Assembly: GCF_900447045.1 (NCBI RefSeq)
Contig: NZ_UAWH01000017.1
Coordinates: forward strand, 5,001 to 69,000
Length of the DNA stretch: 64,000 nt
Origin: Clostridium paraputrificum
GTDB taxonomy: Bacteria; Bacillota; Clostridia; Clostridiales; Clostridiaceae
Direction: 5' to 3'
The notes under the pieces were generated by a model. It saw nothing but the letters and a program-made list of their open reading frames with translations. It did not search any database and had not been told where the DNA came from. Every line of letters starts with the position of its first letter. The first letter of the stretch is position 1. This document shows positions 56,538 through 64,000 of the stretch, in pieces. The position numbers were made by a program, and so were the translations under genes.

Positions 56538-58601
56538 CTATACTATTCCAAGAGCTGTAATAATTACATCAATAATCTTAATTGCAATAAATGGAGCTAT
56601 AATTCCTCCAATTCCATAAACTAATAAATTTCTTGATAAAAGCTTACTCGCTGGAACTTCTCTATATTTAACCCCCTTTAATGCAAGAGGTATTAAGGCT
56701 ACTATAATTAAAGCATTATATATAACAGCAGAGAAGATTGCACTTTCTGGACTTGCTAATCTCATTATGTTTAATTTATCTAATTGAGGATAAAGTCCAA
56801 TAAATAATGGTGGTATTATTGCAAAGTATTTAGCAATATCATTTGCAATACTAAAAGTAGTAAGAGCACCTCTAGTCATAAGCAACTGCTTACCTATACG
56901 AACAATATCAATTAACTTAGTTGGAGATGAATCCAAATCCACCATATTTCCTGCTTCTTTAGCAGCTTGAGTACCAGTATTCATAGCAACTGCCACATCA
57001 GCTTGCGCTAATGCTGGTGCATCATTTGTTCCATCACCAGTCATGGCAACTAAATGACCTTGCTTTTGGAAATCTTTAATCATATTAAGTTTTCCTTCTG
57101 GAGTAGCTTCAGCTAAAAAATCATCAACTCCTGCCTCAGCTGCTATTGCTGCCGCTGTAAGAGGGTTATCACCTGTAATCATTATTGTTTTAATTCCCAT
57201 TTTTCTTAAATCTGCAAACTTTTCTTTAACCCCCTTCTTAACTATATCTTTTAAATGTACTATTCCTAATACCCTACCATTTTTAGCTACAACTAATGGA
57301 GTACCTCCAACATTAGCTATTTTTCTTACTTCTTCATCACATTCCTTAGAGAAGGAGCCGCCTTTTTCTTCTACATATCTCTTAATTGCATCTGCAGCAC
57401 CTTTTCTTACTTCATTTCCAGAGAAATCTACTCCACTCATTCTTGTTTTAGCTGTAAATGGTATGAATGTAGCTTTTAATTCAGTCATATTACGTTCTCT
57501 AATTCCAAACTTTTCTTTGGCTAATATAACTATACTTCTTCCTTCTGGTGTTTCATCTGCTAATGATGCTAATTGAGCTGCATCAGCTAATTCTCTTTTA
57601 TCAATACCATCAACCGGTACAAACTCACTAGCTTGCCTATTCCCTAATGTAATAGTTCCTGTCTTATCTAACATTAAAATATCAACATCTCCAGCAGCCT
57701 CTATTGCTCTACCACTCATAGCTAAAACATTCGCTTGATTTAGTCTACTCATTCCTGCAATACCTATAGCTGATAGCAATGCCCCTATTGTTGTTGGCGC
57801 TAAACATACTAATAATGCTAGTAACACTGTTACAGAAGTATTATTTTCTACACCTGCTTGAAGAAAGGAGAACTTTGAATAAGAATATAACGAAACAGTT
57901 ACAGTTAAAAATATAATTGTTAATGCAACAAGTAATATTTGAAGAGCTATTTCATTAGGAGTTTTCTTTCTAGCCGCGCCTTCTACCATAGCTATCATTT
58001 TATCCATAAAACCTTCACCTGGATCATTACTAACCTTAATAACAATCCAATCTGATGTAACAGTTGTACCGCCAGTTACTGCACTTCTATCCCCTCCACT
58101 TTCACGAATTACTGGTGCAGATTCACCTGTAATTGCACTTTCATCTACTGATGCTGCTCCTTCTATAACATCACCATCTGCTGGGATTTGTTCTCCAGCA
58201 TGAACAATAATTAAATCACCTTTTCTTAATTCTGATGAATTAACTTTAGTAACTTTAGATTTATCAGTAACAGAATCTATCTTACTAGCTAAAACATCCT
58301 TTTTTGAAGCACGTAAGGAATCTGCTTGAGCTTTCCCCCTACCTTCTGCAATAGCTTCTGCAAAGTTAGCAAAGATAACAGTAAACCAAAGTAATATTGC
58401 AATTCCTAATATAAAACTAGGCGAATTATCTTTTATTCCAAATAGAGATATAGTATATAATATTGATGATAGTATTGAAGCTATATAAACTATAAACATT
58501 ACTGGATTTTGAATTTGAACTTTAGGATTTAACTTAATAAATGAATCCTTAATAGCTCTTTTCATCATACTTTTATTAACTAGGAATTTTTCTTTCTTCA
58601 T
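56538..58601 (-). CDS. kdpB: K+-transporting P-type ATPase subunit KdpB
   Basis: 687-aa catalytic subunit of the high-affinity potassium pump. It shows the P-type set: [14 protein letters not shown] near 157-170 (TGE), phosphorylated Asp at 312 in [12 protein letters not shown], membrane motif [15 protein letters not shown] near 266-280, and [20 protein letters not shown] in the P domain. The inhibitory-site serine of TGES is present. The ATG lies after GGAGGGAGTAAGAG, 16 bp behind kdpA. Confidence 0.98.
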   Translation of the reverse strand: MKKEKFLVNKSMMKRAIKDSFIKLNPKVQIQNPVMFIVYIASILSSILYTISLFGIKDNSPSFILGIAILLWFTVIFANFAEAIAEGRGKAQADSLRASKKDVLASKIDSVTDKSKVTKVNSSELRKGDLIIVHAGEQIPADGDVIEGAASVDESAITGESAPVIRESGGDRSAVTGGTTVTSDWIVIKVSNDPGEGFMDKMIAMVEGAARKKTPNEIALQILLVALTIIFLTVTVSLYSYSKFSFLQAGVENNTSVTVLLALLVCLAPTTIGALLSAIGIAGMSRLNQANVLAMSGRAIEAAGDVDILMLDKTGTITLGNRQASEFVPVDGIDKRELADAAQLASLADETPEGRSIVILAKEKFGIRERNMTELKATFIPFTAKTRMSGVDFSGNEVRKGAADAIKRYVEEKGGSFSKECDEEVRKIANVGGTPLVVAKNGRVLGIVHLKDIVKKGVKEKFADLRKMGIKTIMITGDNPLTAAAIAAEAGVDDFLAEATPEGKLNMIKDFQKQGHLVAMTGDGTNDAPALAQADVAVAMNTGTQAAKEAGNMVDLDSSPTKLIDIVRIGKQLLMTRGALTTFSIANDIAKYFAIIPPLFIGLYPQLDKLNIMRLASPESAIFSAVIYNALIIVALIPLALKGVKYREVPASKLLSRNLLVYGIGGIIAPFIAIKIIDVIITALGIV

Positions 58602-58617
58602 CTCTTACTCCCTCCTT

Positions 58618-60354
58618 CTACGCAATCATTTGAAAGAACTCTGCTATTGGACCTAACGCAAGTGCAGGGAAAAAACTTAATGCTCCAACTAAAAGAACTA
58701 CAAATATTAATAATCCTATAAACAAAGCATTATGAGTTGATAATGTTCCTACACTAACTGCTACTTTTTTCTTTTGAACCAAAGAACCTGCAATTGCAAG
58801 TGTACCAATTAATGGTACAAACCTAGCAAATAACATTACAATACCTATTGTTATATTTATAAACGGTGTATTAGCTCCAAATCCAGCAAAGGCTGATCCA
58901 TTATTGCCTCCTGCAGATGAATAAGCATAAAGCATTTCAGAAAATCCATGAGCTCCTTCATTATTTAAGCTTTCTACTACTTGAGGAACTAATGAAGCTA
59001 TTCCACTACTAACAAGTATTGCTATTGGTGTAGCAAGACAAACTAACATTGCCATTTTCATTTCATAAGGATCTATCTTCTTTCCTAAGTACTCTGGCGT
59101 CCTACCTACCATAAGACCTGCAATAAATACTGCTACTATAGCAAATGCAAGCATGCCATATAAACCACATCCAACTCCCCCAAATATAACTTCTCCAAGT
59201 TGCATTTGAAGCATTGTTATCATACCTCCTAATGGAGTATAGCTATCATGCATTGAATTAACCGATCCATTTGAAGCAGCTGTAGTAAATGTAGCCCAAG
59301 TACTTGAAGTCGCAATACCAAACCTACTTTCTTTTCCTTCCATATTGCCACCAGCTTGTCCTACTGGTGAAACATCAACCATTCCCGCTTGAACAAGCTG
59401 AGGTGTTGCGTTGGCTTCACTTACCGCAACAATAGAAAGTGCTACAACCAACATAATAAACATTGCTAAGAATATTGCTCTTCCTTGTTTTTTATCTTTT
59501 ATACTTCTACCAAATGAAAAACATAAAGCTGCTGGTATTAAAAGTAATGAAATCATCTCTAACATATTAGAAAATATTGTTGGATTTTCTAATGGATGTG
59601 CTGAGTTAACTCCAAAGAATCCTCCTCCATTTGTACCCAATTGTTTTATAGCTATTTGGCTAGCTGCAGGACCTTGTGGTATTACCTGCTTAGTAATTAC
59701 AGTTCCATCTTCTAACTCTATTGGTTGTACTAATTGTACTTCTTCATAAGAATTAAGATTTTGAACAACTCCTTGAGATGCTAATCCAAGGGTAACAACT
59801 ATAGAAAGCGGTATTAAAACATACAGTATACTTCTAGTTAGATCCACCCAGAAACTTCCGATTCCTTTTTCTTTAACTCTTGTAAAACCTCTAATTAAAG
59901 CAAAAAGTACTGCAATACCAGTTGCTGCTGATACAAAGTTTTGAACAGTTAAACCTAACATTTGAGTTAGATAACTTAACCCACTTTCACCTGAATAGGC
60001 TTGCCAGTTTGTGTTAGTTACAAAGCTTGATGTTGTATTAAATGCCAAGTGAGCTGTTGTGCCATCAACGCCTTCTGGATTAAGTGGCAAAACTCCTTGT
60101 AAAACATTTAATAAGAATAAAATTATAAATCCAAATATACTAAATGAAACTACTGATACCGCATACTTCTTCCACGTCATATCTTCTTTCTTATCTATTC
60201 TCATTATTTTATATATAAAATTTTCTACAGGTACTAATACTTTAGATAAAAATACTTTTTCTCCATCCATAACTTTGCTTATATATTTTCCAAGTGGAAT
60301 TGCTAATGCCACTAGAATAACTAAGTATAACCCATATTGTAATACTGCATTCAT
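58618..60354 (-). CDS. kdpA: K+-transporting ATPase subunit KdpA
   Basis: 578-aa potassium-channel-like subunit with about ten membrane segments and four pore loops. Visible are [20 protein letters not shown] near 108-127 (first filter region), [20 protein letters not shown] near 237-256, [20 protein letters not shown] near 345 and [20 protein letters not shown] near 478. The start ATG overlaps the kdpF stop by one base (TAATG), so translation is coupled. Followed by kdpB. Confidence 0.98.
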   Translation of the reverse strand: MNAVLQYGLYLVILVALAIPLGKYISKVMDGEKVFLSKVLVPVENFIYKIMRIDKKEDMTWKKYAVSVVSFSIFGFIILFLLNVLQGVLPLNPEGVDGTTAHLAFNTTSSFVTNTNWQAYSGESGLSYLTQMLGLTVQNFVSAATGIAVLFALIRGFTRVKEKGIGSFWVDLTRSILYVLIPLSIVVTLGLASQGVVQNLNSYEEVQLVQPIELEDGTVITKQVIPQGPAASQIAIKQLGTNGGGFFGVNSAHPLENPTIFSNMLEMISLLLIPAALCFSFGRSIKDKKQGRAIFLAMFIMLVVALSIVAVSEANATPQLVQAGMVDVSPVGQAGGNMEGKESRFGIATSSTWATFTTAASNGSVNSMHDSYTPLGGMITMLQMQLGEVIFGGVGCGLYGMLAFAIVAVFIAGLMVGRTPEYLGKKIDPYEMKMAMLVCLATPIAILVSSGIASLVPQVVESLNNEGAHGFSEMLYAYSSAGGNNGSAFAGFGANTPFINITIGIVMLFARFVPLIGTLAIAGSLVQKKKVAVSVGTLSTHNALFIGLLIFVVLLVGALSFFPALALGPIAEFFQMIA

Positions 60355-60443
60355 TATTCATTATCCCCCTTTAATAAAATGTAAAAAAGATATATAAATA
60401 GCACTAAGGCTACTATACCTATTAATTTGATAATAATTTCCAC
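60354..60443 (-). CDS. kdpF: K+-transporting ATPase small subunit KdpF
   Basis: A 29-residue single-span membrane peptide that begins at [23 protein letters not shown] then YILLKGDNE. Length, hydrophobic core and position directly before kdpA match KdpF, which stabilises the KdpFABC complex. AGGAGG lies 8 nt before the GTG. Its stop shares one base with the kdpA start. An ATG upstream in another frame gives only nine codons. Confidence 0.9.
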   Translation of the reverse strand: MEIIIKLIGIVALVLFIYLFYILLKGDNE

Positions 60444-60471
60444 GAATTCATCCTCCTCTCTTACGAGGTTA

Positions 60472-60477
60472 ATTATA
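60472..60477 (-). promoter_or_regulatory. Possible -10 box of the kdp operon
   Basis: A perfect TATAAT on the minus strand, 28 bp before the kdpF start, with no good -35 box 16-18 bp upstream. Such a one-sided promoter would fit activation by KdpE, but this is inference. Confidence 0.4.
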
Positions 60478-60539
60478 GATAAAAAGATATAAAGATAGTG
60501 TTAGAGTTATTAGCACTAGTATTAAGATTGTATAAAGAT

Positions 60540-60574
60540 AAAAAAGTAAGAAGAATTATTATTCTCCTTACTTT
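60540..60574 (-). terminator. Second terminator-like hairpin before kdp
   Basis: Minus strand AAAGTAAG-G-AGAA pairs with TTCT-T-CTTACTTT (one mismatch) followed by TTTTTT. It lies 40 bp beyond a first terminator and about 95 bp before kdpF. It may be a backup terminator or, if the kdp transcript starts upstream, an attenuator. Confidence 0.65.
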
Positions 60575-60603
60575 GTATAAGTTTAAGTATTTAAAATTTA
60601 AAT

Positions 60604-60631
60604 CAAAAAAGAGGATACTTTTAGTATCCTC
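60604..60631 (-). terminator. Intrinsic terminator after the lipoprotein gene
   Basis: Minus strand GAGGATACT-AAA-AGTATCCTC followed by TTTTTTG, 18 bp after the stop codon. Confidence 0.92.
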
Positions 60632-60648
60632 ATAATATGTGTAACTTA

Positions 60649-61182
60649 TTATTTTATTTCCTTCCAAAGGCTAGCTGCACTTACTGGATTCCAATCATCT
60701 TGAGATGTATGTCCTTGTAAACATTTATACTTTTTATCACTATAGTTTACTTTATCACCCACAGCATATTCTATACCATCTCCAGACCATTCGGCTATAC
60801 TACTATCTGACAAAGTAGCTGATGCAGCTAAACTATCATCTACCTTAACAGCTAACTCCTTTGTAACAGTGTTTCCTTCATCGTCTTTAACTGTTAACAC
60901 ATATTCATATTCACCCTTTACCTTGTTTGACATTATATTTTCTTTTAACCCTTCATCGACATCCTCTTTAGAAGATACCAACTGACCATTTTCTGTTAGT
61001 GTATAGTCTACAGATTTTACTCCCTCACATAATTCTACTACAACTACATAATTCCCATCTTCACTTACTTCTTTATCCGCAGATATATTTACCTTATCCT
61101 CTGTAAGTGTACTTTTATCCCCACATCCTACTAATGCTAATGATAATCCCACTAATATCATACTTATTACTTTCTTTTTCAT
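60649..61182 (-). CDS. Lipoprotein with C-terminal CBM5/12 (chitin-binding type) module
   Basis: 177 aa. The first 20 residues are a lipoprotein signal (MKKKVISMILVGLSLALVGC; lipobox LVGC, Cys at 20). A beta-rich domain follows (about 30-117: NYVVVVELCEGVKSVDYTLT, GEYEYVLTVKDDEGNTVTKE), like the Fn3/PKD-type modules of chitinases. The end (about 128-177) is a CBM5/12 module: EWSGDGIEYAVGDKVNYSDK, YKCLQGHTSQDDWNPVSAAS, LWKEI. There is no catalytic domain. It probably tethers to or senses chitin or another polysaccharide at the cell surface; unproven. Confidence 0.85.
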   Translation of the reverse strand: MKKKVISMILVGLSLALVGCGDKSTLTEDKVNISADKEVSEDGNYVVVVELCEGVKSVDYTLTENGQLVSSKEDVDEGLKENIMSNKVKGEYEYVLTVKDDEGNTVTKELAVKVDDSLAASATLSDSSIAEWSGDGIEYAVGDKVNYSDKKYKCLQGHTSQDDWNPVSAASLWKEIK

Positions 61183-61216
61183 TGACCACTATCTCCTCTC
61201 TAGTACTATACCTTTA

Positions 61217-61726
61217 TCATTTCCAAATTACTACCTGATTTCTCTTTAAACTCTCTTTAACATCTATAATTCTTTGATTTGAAGATCCCCTAAACAATAA
61301 ACCTTCCTCTTTCTTATCTTCTTCAAATTGACCATCAACTAGTACATCTAAAGTATTAATTAACCTTCTCCATTCTGGCTTTTCATTAAAATGACTTACT
61401 ATGAACTCATAAGTATATCCTGTATAGCTCCATATATTTAGACCATGCTTCTTAAAAACTTCCCCCATGTATGCAAATTCTTCTGGCCTTTCAAAAGGAT
61501 CGCCACCACTAAATGTAACACCTTTTATCATTGGATTACCTAAAACATCCTTTATTAATTCATCCATGTCTTTTTCTTCTCCGCCATCAAAGCTATGAGT
61601 ATCAGGATTAAAGCATCCCTTACAATTATGCCTACATCCTTGAGAAAAGAATACTCTCCTCATCCCAGGTCCATTTACTAAACTTTCGTATGCTATCCCA
61701 GCTAATCTTATTGTATTACCCACCAA
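61217..61726 (-). CDS. nrdG: Anaerobic ribonucleotide reductase activating protein
   Basis: Radical-SAM activase that makes the glycyl radical of NrdD under anoxia. The 169-aa protein has the cluster motif CRHNCKGCFNP (CxxxCxxC, near 31-41), VTFSGGDPFERPEEF near 75-89 (GGE-like SAM contact) and the closing LLFRGSSNQRIIDVKESLKR. No nrdD lies next to it in the window, which is less usual. The gap to the following lipoprotein gene is short (34 bp). Confidence 0.93.
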   Translation of the reverse strand: MVGNTIRLAGIAYESLVNGPGMRRVFFSQGCRHNCKGCFNPDTHSFDGGEEKDMDELIKDVLGNPMIKGVTFSGGDPFERPEEFAYMGEVFKKHGLNIWSYTGYTYEFIVSHFNEKPEWRRLINTLDVLVDGQFEEDKKEEGLLFRGSSNQRIIDVKESLKRNQVVIWK

Positions 61727-61788
61727 AACCCCTTCTCTCTATAGATATTTCTACATTTATTATATCACCAATTATAATCACACAATAT

Positions 61789-63090
61789 CTATTTAGATAA
61801 ATATCCTTCTAACCAATCTATAAATTGTGTAGCAGATCTTGGTGACCTACCATTATGCCACTTTTCCCACTTTAGGGCTTCTCTATGAACATATTCCTTA
61901 TCTATATCTAATCCCCTAAGATCTACTAGACCATCTATAATCTTTAAAAACTCTTTTTGATCAGGAGTAAAGAAACTAATTGTAATACCAAACCTATCTG
62001 ATAGAGATAACTTTTCTTCCATTGTATCCTTTGAGTTTATCTCTTCCCTATCAGCAAACTTTTCAACAATTAAATGTCTCCTATTAGTTGTAGCATAAAT
62101 TATTATATTATCAGGTTTATTTTCTACTCTTCCTTCTAATATTGTCTTTAAAGCAGAGTAGCTATCTTCATTTTCATCAAAAACCAAATCATCAACAAAA
62201 ATAATAAACTTTTGCTTCTTATCTTTTAACAATCTAATAATTCTAGTAAAATCTCTTAATTGATCTTTATCAACTTCTATTAACCTTAATCCATCCATAT
62301 AAAATTCGTTAAGTACAGCTTTTACTGTAGATGACTTTCCTGTTCCTCTAGCTCCATATAACAATAAATTATTAGCAGGAAGACCCTTTAAAAAACTCTT
62401 TGTATTATCGATTATTTCCTTCTTTTGAGTTTCATAACCTATTAATTCAGATATATTTATTGGGTCAGGCTCTAAAATTTCTCTTAAGTGACCTTCATTA
62501 TCATCATGAAACCTTTCCCAAACAAAGGCTTTATAAGCTGTGCTTCTTCCTGTTCCATTCTTTATATGAAAGTTCTTTATCTTATCTATTTTATTACCCC
62601 AATTATTTTCACACATCAGAATATGCTTTAGTTTTTCTATATCCATTTCTGTTTTTGCTATGTACTTATCTTCATTTAAATTCCATCCTATAAGCGAATC
62701 TATAGTACTTACTGAATCAAATTTATTTAATAAGATACTCTTAATATCATTGCTAGTAACATTTGCTATGTCACATAACAAGTTTAGTTCATTAAATATG
62801 CCATCTTCAGTAAAACTAGGTACCTCTCCAAAATTACTTAAAGATTGATTAAATGGATTTGAGCTTAATAGCATGTCATCTATTATAACTTCCTTAAATG
62901 ATAATATTCTATTAACCTTAAATAATTCAAATGTAAATTCATTATATGCCTTTACACACTCCTCAATCTTAGAGTTATCACACAACTTATCAACAAGCTT
63001 TCTAAATTTATCCCCAACTTTCTCTTCAAATATCCCCTTATACACACAAAGAGAATTTAAATTTAATTTAATAATTTCTTCCTTATTCAT
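61789..63090 (-). CDS. DUF815-family AAA+ ATPase
   Basis: 433 aa. An N-terminal helical part of about 190 residues is followed by an ATPase domain with Walker A NLLLYGARGTGKSSTVK near 248-264, Walker B FIIFVDDLVFDENEDSY, sensor 1 IIIYATTNRRHLIVEKFADR and the closing GRSPRSATQFIDWLEGYL. This is the DUF815 (PF05673) family, found beside varied genes and without a defined function. The ATG at 63090 follows GTGGGG; an in-frame GTG four codons earlier is the site itself. Confidence 0.88.
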   Translation of the reverse strand: MNKEEIIKLNLNSLCVYKGIFEEKVGDKFRKLVDKLCDNSKIEECVKAYNEFTFELFKVNRILSFKEVIIDDMLLSSNPFNQSLSNFGEVPSFTEDGIFNELNLLCDIANVTSNDIKSILLNKFDSVSTIDSLIGWNLNEDKYIAKTEMDIEKLKHILMCENNWGNKIDKIKNFHIKNGTGRSTAYKAFVWERFHDDNEGHLREILEPDPINISELIGYETQKKEIIDNTKSFLKGLPANNLLLYGARGTGKSSTVKAVLNEFYMDGLRLIEVDKDQLRDFTRIIRLLKDKKQKFIIFVDDLVFDENEDSYSALKTILEGRVENKPDNIIIYATTNRRHLIVEKFADREEINSKDTMEEKLSLSDRFGITISFFTPDQKEFLKIIDGLVDLRGLDIDKEYVHREALKWEKWHNGRSPRSATQFIDWLEGYLSK

Positions 63091-63138
63091 TTTTAGCCCC
63101 ACTTTCTATTTTTTGTATATACTACTATTTTATCACAA

Positions 63139-63178
63139 CAAAAAAGAAGGAATCTTACATATGTAAAATTCCTTCTAA
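63139..63178 (-). terminator. Intrinsic terminator after the glutamate synthase-like gene
   Basis: Minus strand AGAAGGAATTTTACA pairs with TGTAAGATTCCTTCT (one G-U-type mismatch) followed by TTTTTT. Confidence 0.88.
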
Positions 63179-63182
63179 TCTT

Positions 63183-64000
63183 TTATAAAACTAGTTTTTT
63201 TGTGCAATACTCTTCTATAGCATTAGCAACGATTTTTGCATTTGCTACAGCTTCAACAACGGTTTTAGCTCCAGTTACTACATCTCCTGACCCAAATACA
63301 CCATCTCTAGTTGTATGCCCTTGTTCATCAGTTACTAATAGTCCCCATTTATTTGTTTCTAAGCTTTCTGTATGAGAAACTATATTATTCTTAGGCGCTT
63401 GACTTACAGCTATTATTGTAGAGTCGCACTCAAAGAATTCCTCCTCATCTTCCAATATCTTAGTTTGTACTCTTCCATCTTCACCTTTAATATTTTCAGT
63501 TCTAACTAATTTAACTCCTTCTTCAGTTATTTCTAAAGGAGCTACAAAATGTTTAAACTTAATATCATCTTCTTTAGCTTCTCTTATTTCATCACCTGTT
63601 GCTGGCATATCCTCTTCACCTTTTCTATAAAGGATATATACTTCATCAGCACCATTTCTTTTGGCAACTCTAGCAGCATCCATAGCTACATTTCCTGCCC
63701 CTATTACAGCTACTCTTTTCCCTAATCTATATACATTTGGAGACTTTAAATAATCTATTGCATAATGAACATTTCCTAATGTTTCACCTTTTATATTTAA
63801 AGTTTTTGGGTTCCATACTCCTGTTCCAATAAATATAGCTTTATATCCATCACTAAATAGTTTATCAATAGTTATAACAGGACCAATTAAGGTATTTGGT
63901 CTTATTACAACACCTGAATCTAAAAGTCTCTCTTCAATTTTATCTATCATTTTATTTGGCAATCTATATTCAGGAATTCCATATCTTAAAACTCCTCCAA
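63183..64000 (-). CDS. Glutamate synthase small subunit-like FAD/NAD(P) oxidoreductase (3' part)
   Basis: The frame stays open to the window end, so this is the C-terminal 272 residues of a larger protein, normally about 460 aa. GVLRYGIPEYRLPNKM is the conserved FAD-domain stretch. VAVIGAGNVAMDAARVAKRN near the middle is the NADPH-binding fold, and SGDVVTGAKTVVEAVANAK the closing FAD motif. This family covers GltD/GltA and the NfnB subunit of the electron-bifurcating NADH-ferredoxin:NADP oxidoreductase. The part seen cannot tell them apart. A following terminator shows it ends its transcript. Confidence 0.9.
   Translation of the reverse strand, partial: GGVLRYGIPEYRLPNKMIDKIEERLLDSGVVIRPNTLIGPVITIDKLFSDGYKAIFIGTGVWNPKTLNIKGETLGNVHYAIDYLKSPNVYRLGKRVAVIGAGNVAMDAARVAKRNGADEVYILYRKGEEDMPATGDEIREAKEDDIKFKHFVAPLEITEEGVKLVRTENIKGEDGRVQTKILEDEEEFFECDSTIIAVSQAPKNNIVSHTESLETNKWGLLVTDEQGHTTRDGVFGSGDVVTGAKTVVEAVANAKIVANAIEEYCTKKLVL

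Noticed and set aside
56182..56619. 145-codon plus-strand frame opposite kdpC/kdpB
   Set aside because: It is a shadow of two certain genes and crosses their junction.
60473..60667. 64-codon minus-strand frame upstream of kdp
   Set aside because: It runs through two terminator hairpins and has no ribosome binding site.

Overview
The window is very AT-rich DNA from a Firmicute and almost certainly comes from Clostridium sensu stricto. Low GC, strong AGGAGG-type ribosome binding sites, a full endospore set (spoIIE, spoVT, spoVG, a SpoVB-like flippase, yabP/yabQ) and the gene order all point that way. The first 35.5 kb lie almost wholly on the minus strand and reproduce a core block of the Bacillus/Clostridium chromosome: purR-spoVG-glmU-prs ... 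pth-mfd-prsA-spoVT-yabM-mazG(yabN)-hup-yabO-yabP-yabQ-divIC-yabR ... spoIIE-tilS-hpt-ftsH ... coaX-dusB-greA-lysS, then glyS and the first codons of a probable murD. A three-gene unit (response regulator, sensor kinase, PDZ protein with a dead serine-protease fold) sits between prs and pth. Nine tRNA genes are present: a tandem tRNA-Asn pair, and a seven-gene Leu/Met/fMet array built from 272-bp tandem repeats.

From 35.6 to 50 kb the strands mix. murC, a purine nucleoside phosphorylase with a nucleoside transporter, a metallophosphoesterase and T-box-controlled asnS are on the plus strand. A YtrA-type GntR/ABC exporter operon, an M24 peptidase, a membrane operon (two DUF4178 proteins, DUF350, a membrane-anchored spermidine synthase-like enzyme) and a cytochrome b5-like gene are on the minus strand.

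From 50 to 60.5 kb lies one long minus-strand potassium operon, kdpF-A-B-C-D-E. It is followed without a visible terminator by a second sensor kinase and a response regulator that ends in TPR-like repeats. kdpF has only 29 codons and begins with GTG. The last 3.5 kb hold a chitin-binding-type lipoprotein, nrdG, a DUF815 ATPase and the 3' part of a glutamate synthase small-subunit-like flavoprotein cut by the window end.

Regulation that can be read directly includes two T-box leaders (glyS with specifier GGA, asnS with specifier AAC), a sigma-H-type promoter before spoVG, a wide-spaced (22 bp) promoter before spoIIE, consensus sigma-A promoters before greA and the tRNA array, a palindromic operator over the promoter of the GntR/ABC operon, and many intrinsic terminators. 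I saw no insertion sequence, prophage, CRISPR array or rRNA. The most interesting parts are the catalytically dead HtrA-like protein with its two-component system, the DUF4178/DUF350/aminopropyltransferase membrane operon, the second two-component system attached to kdp, and an unexplained GC-enriched block between spoVG and glmU.
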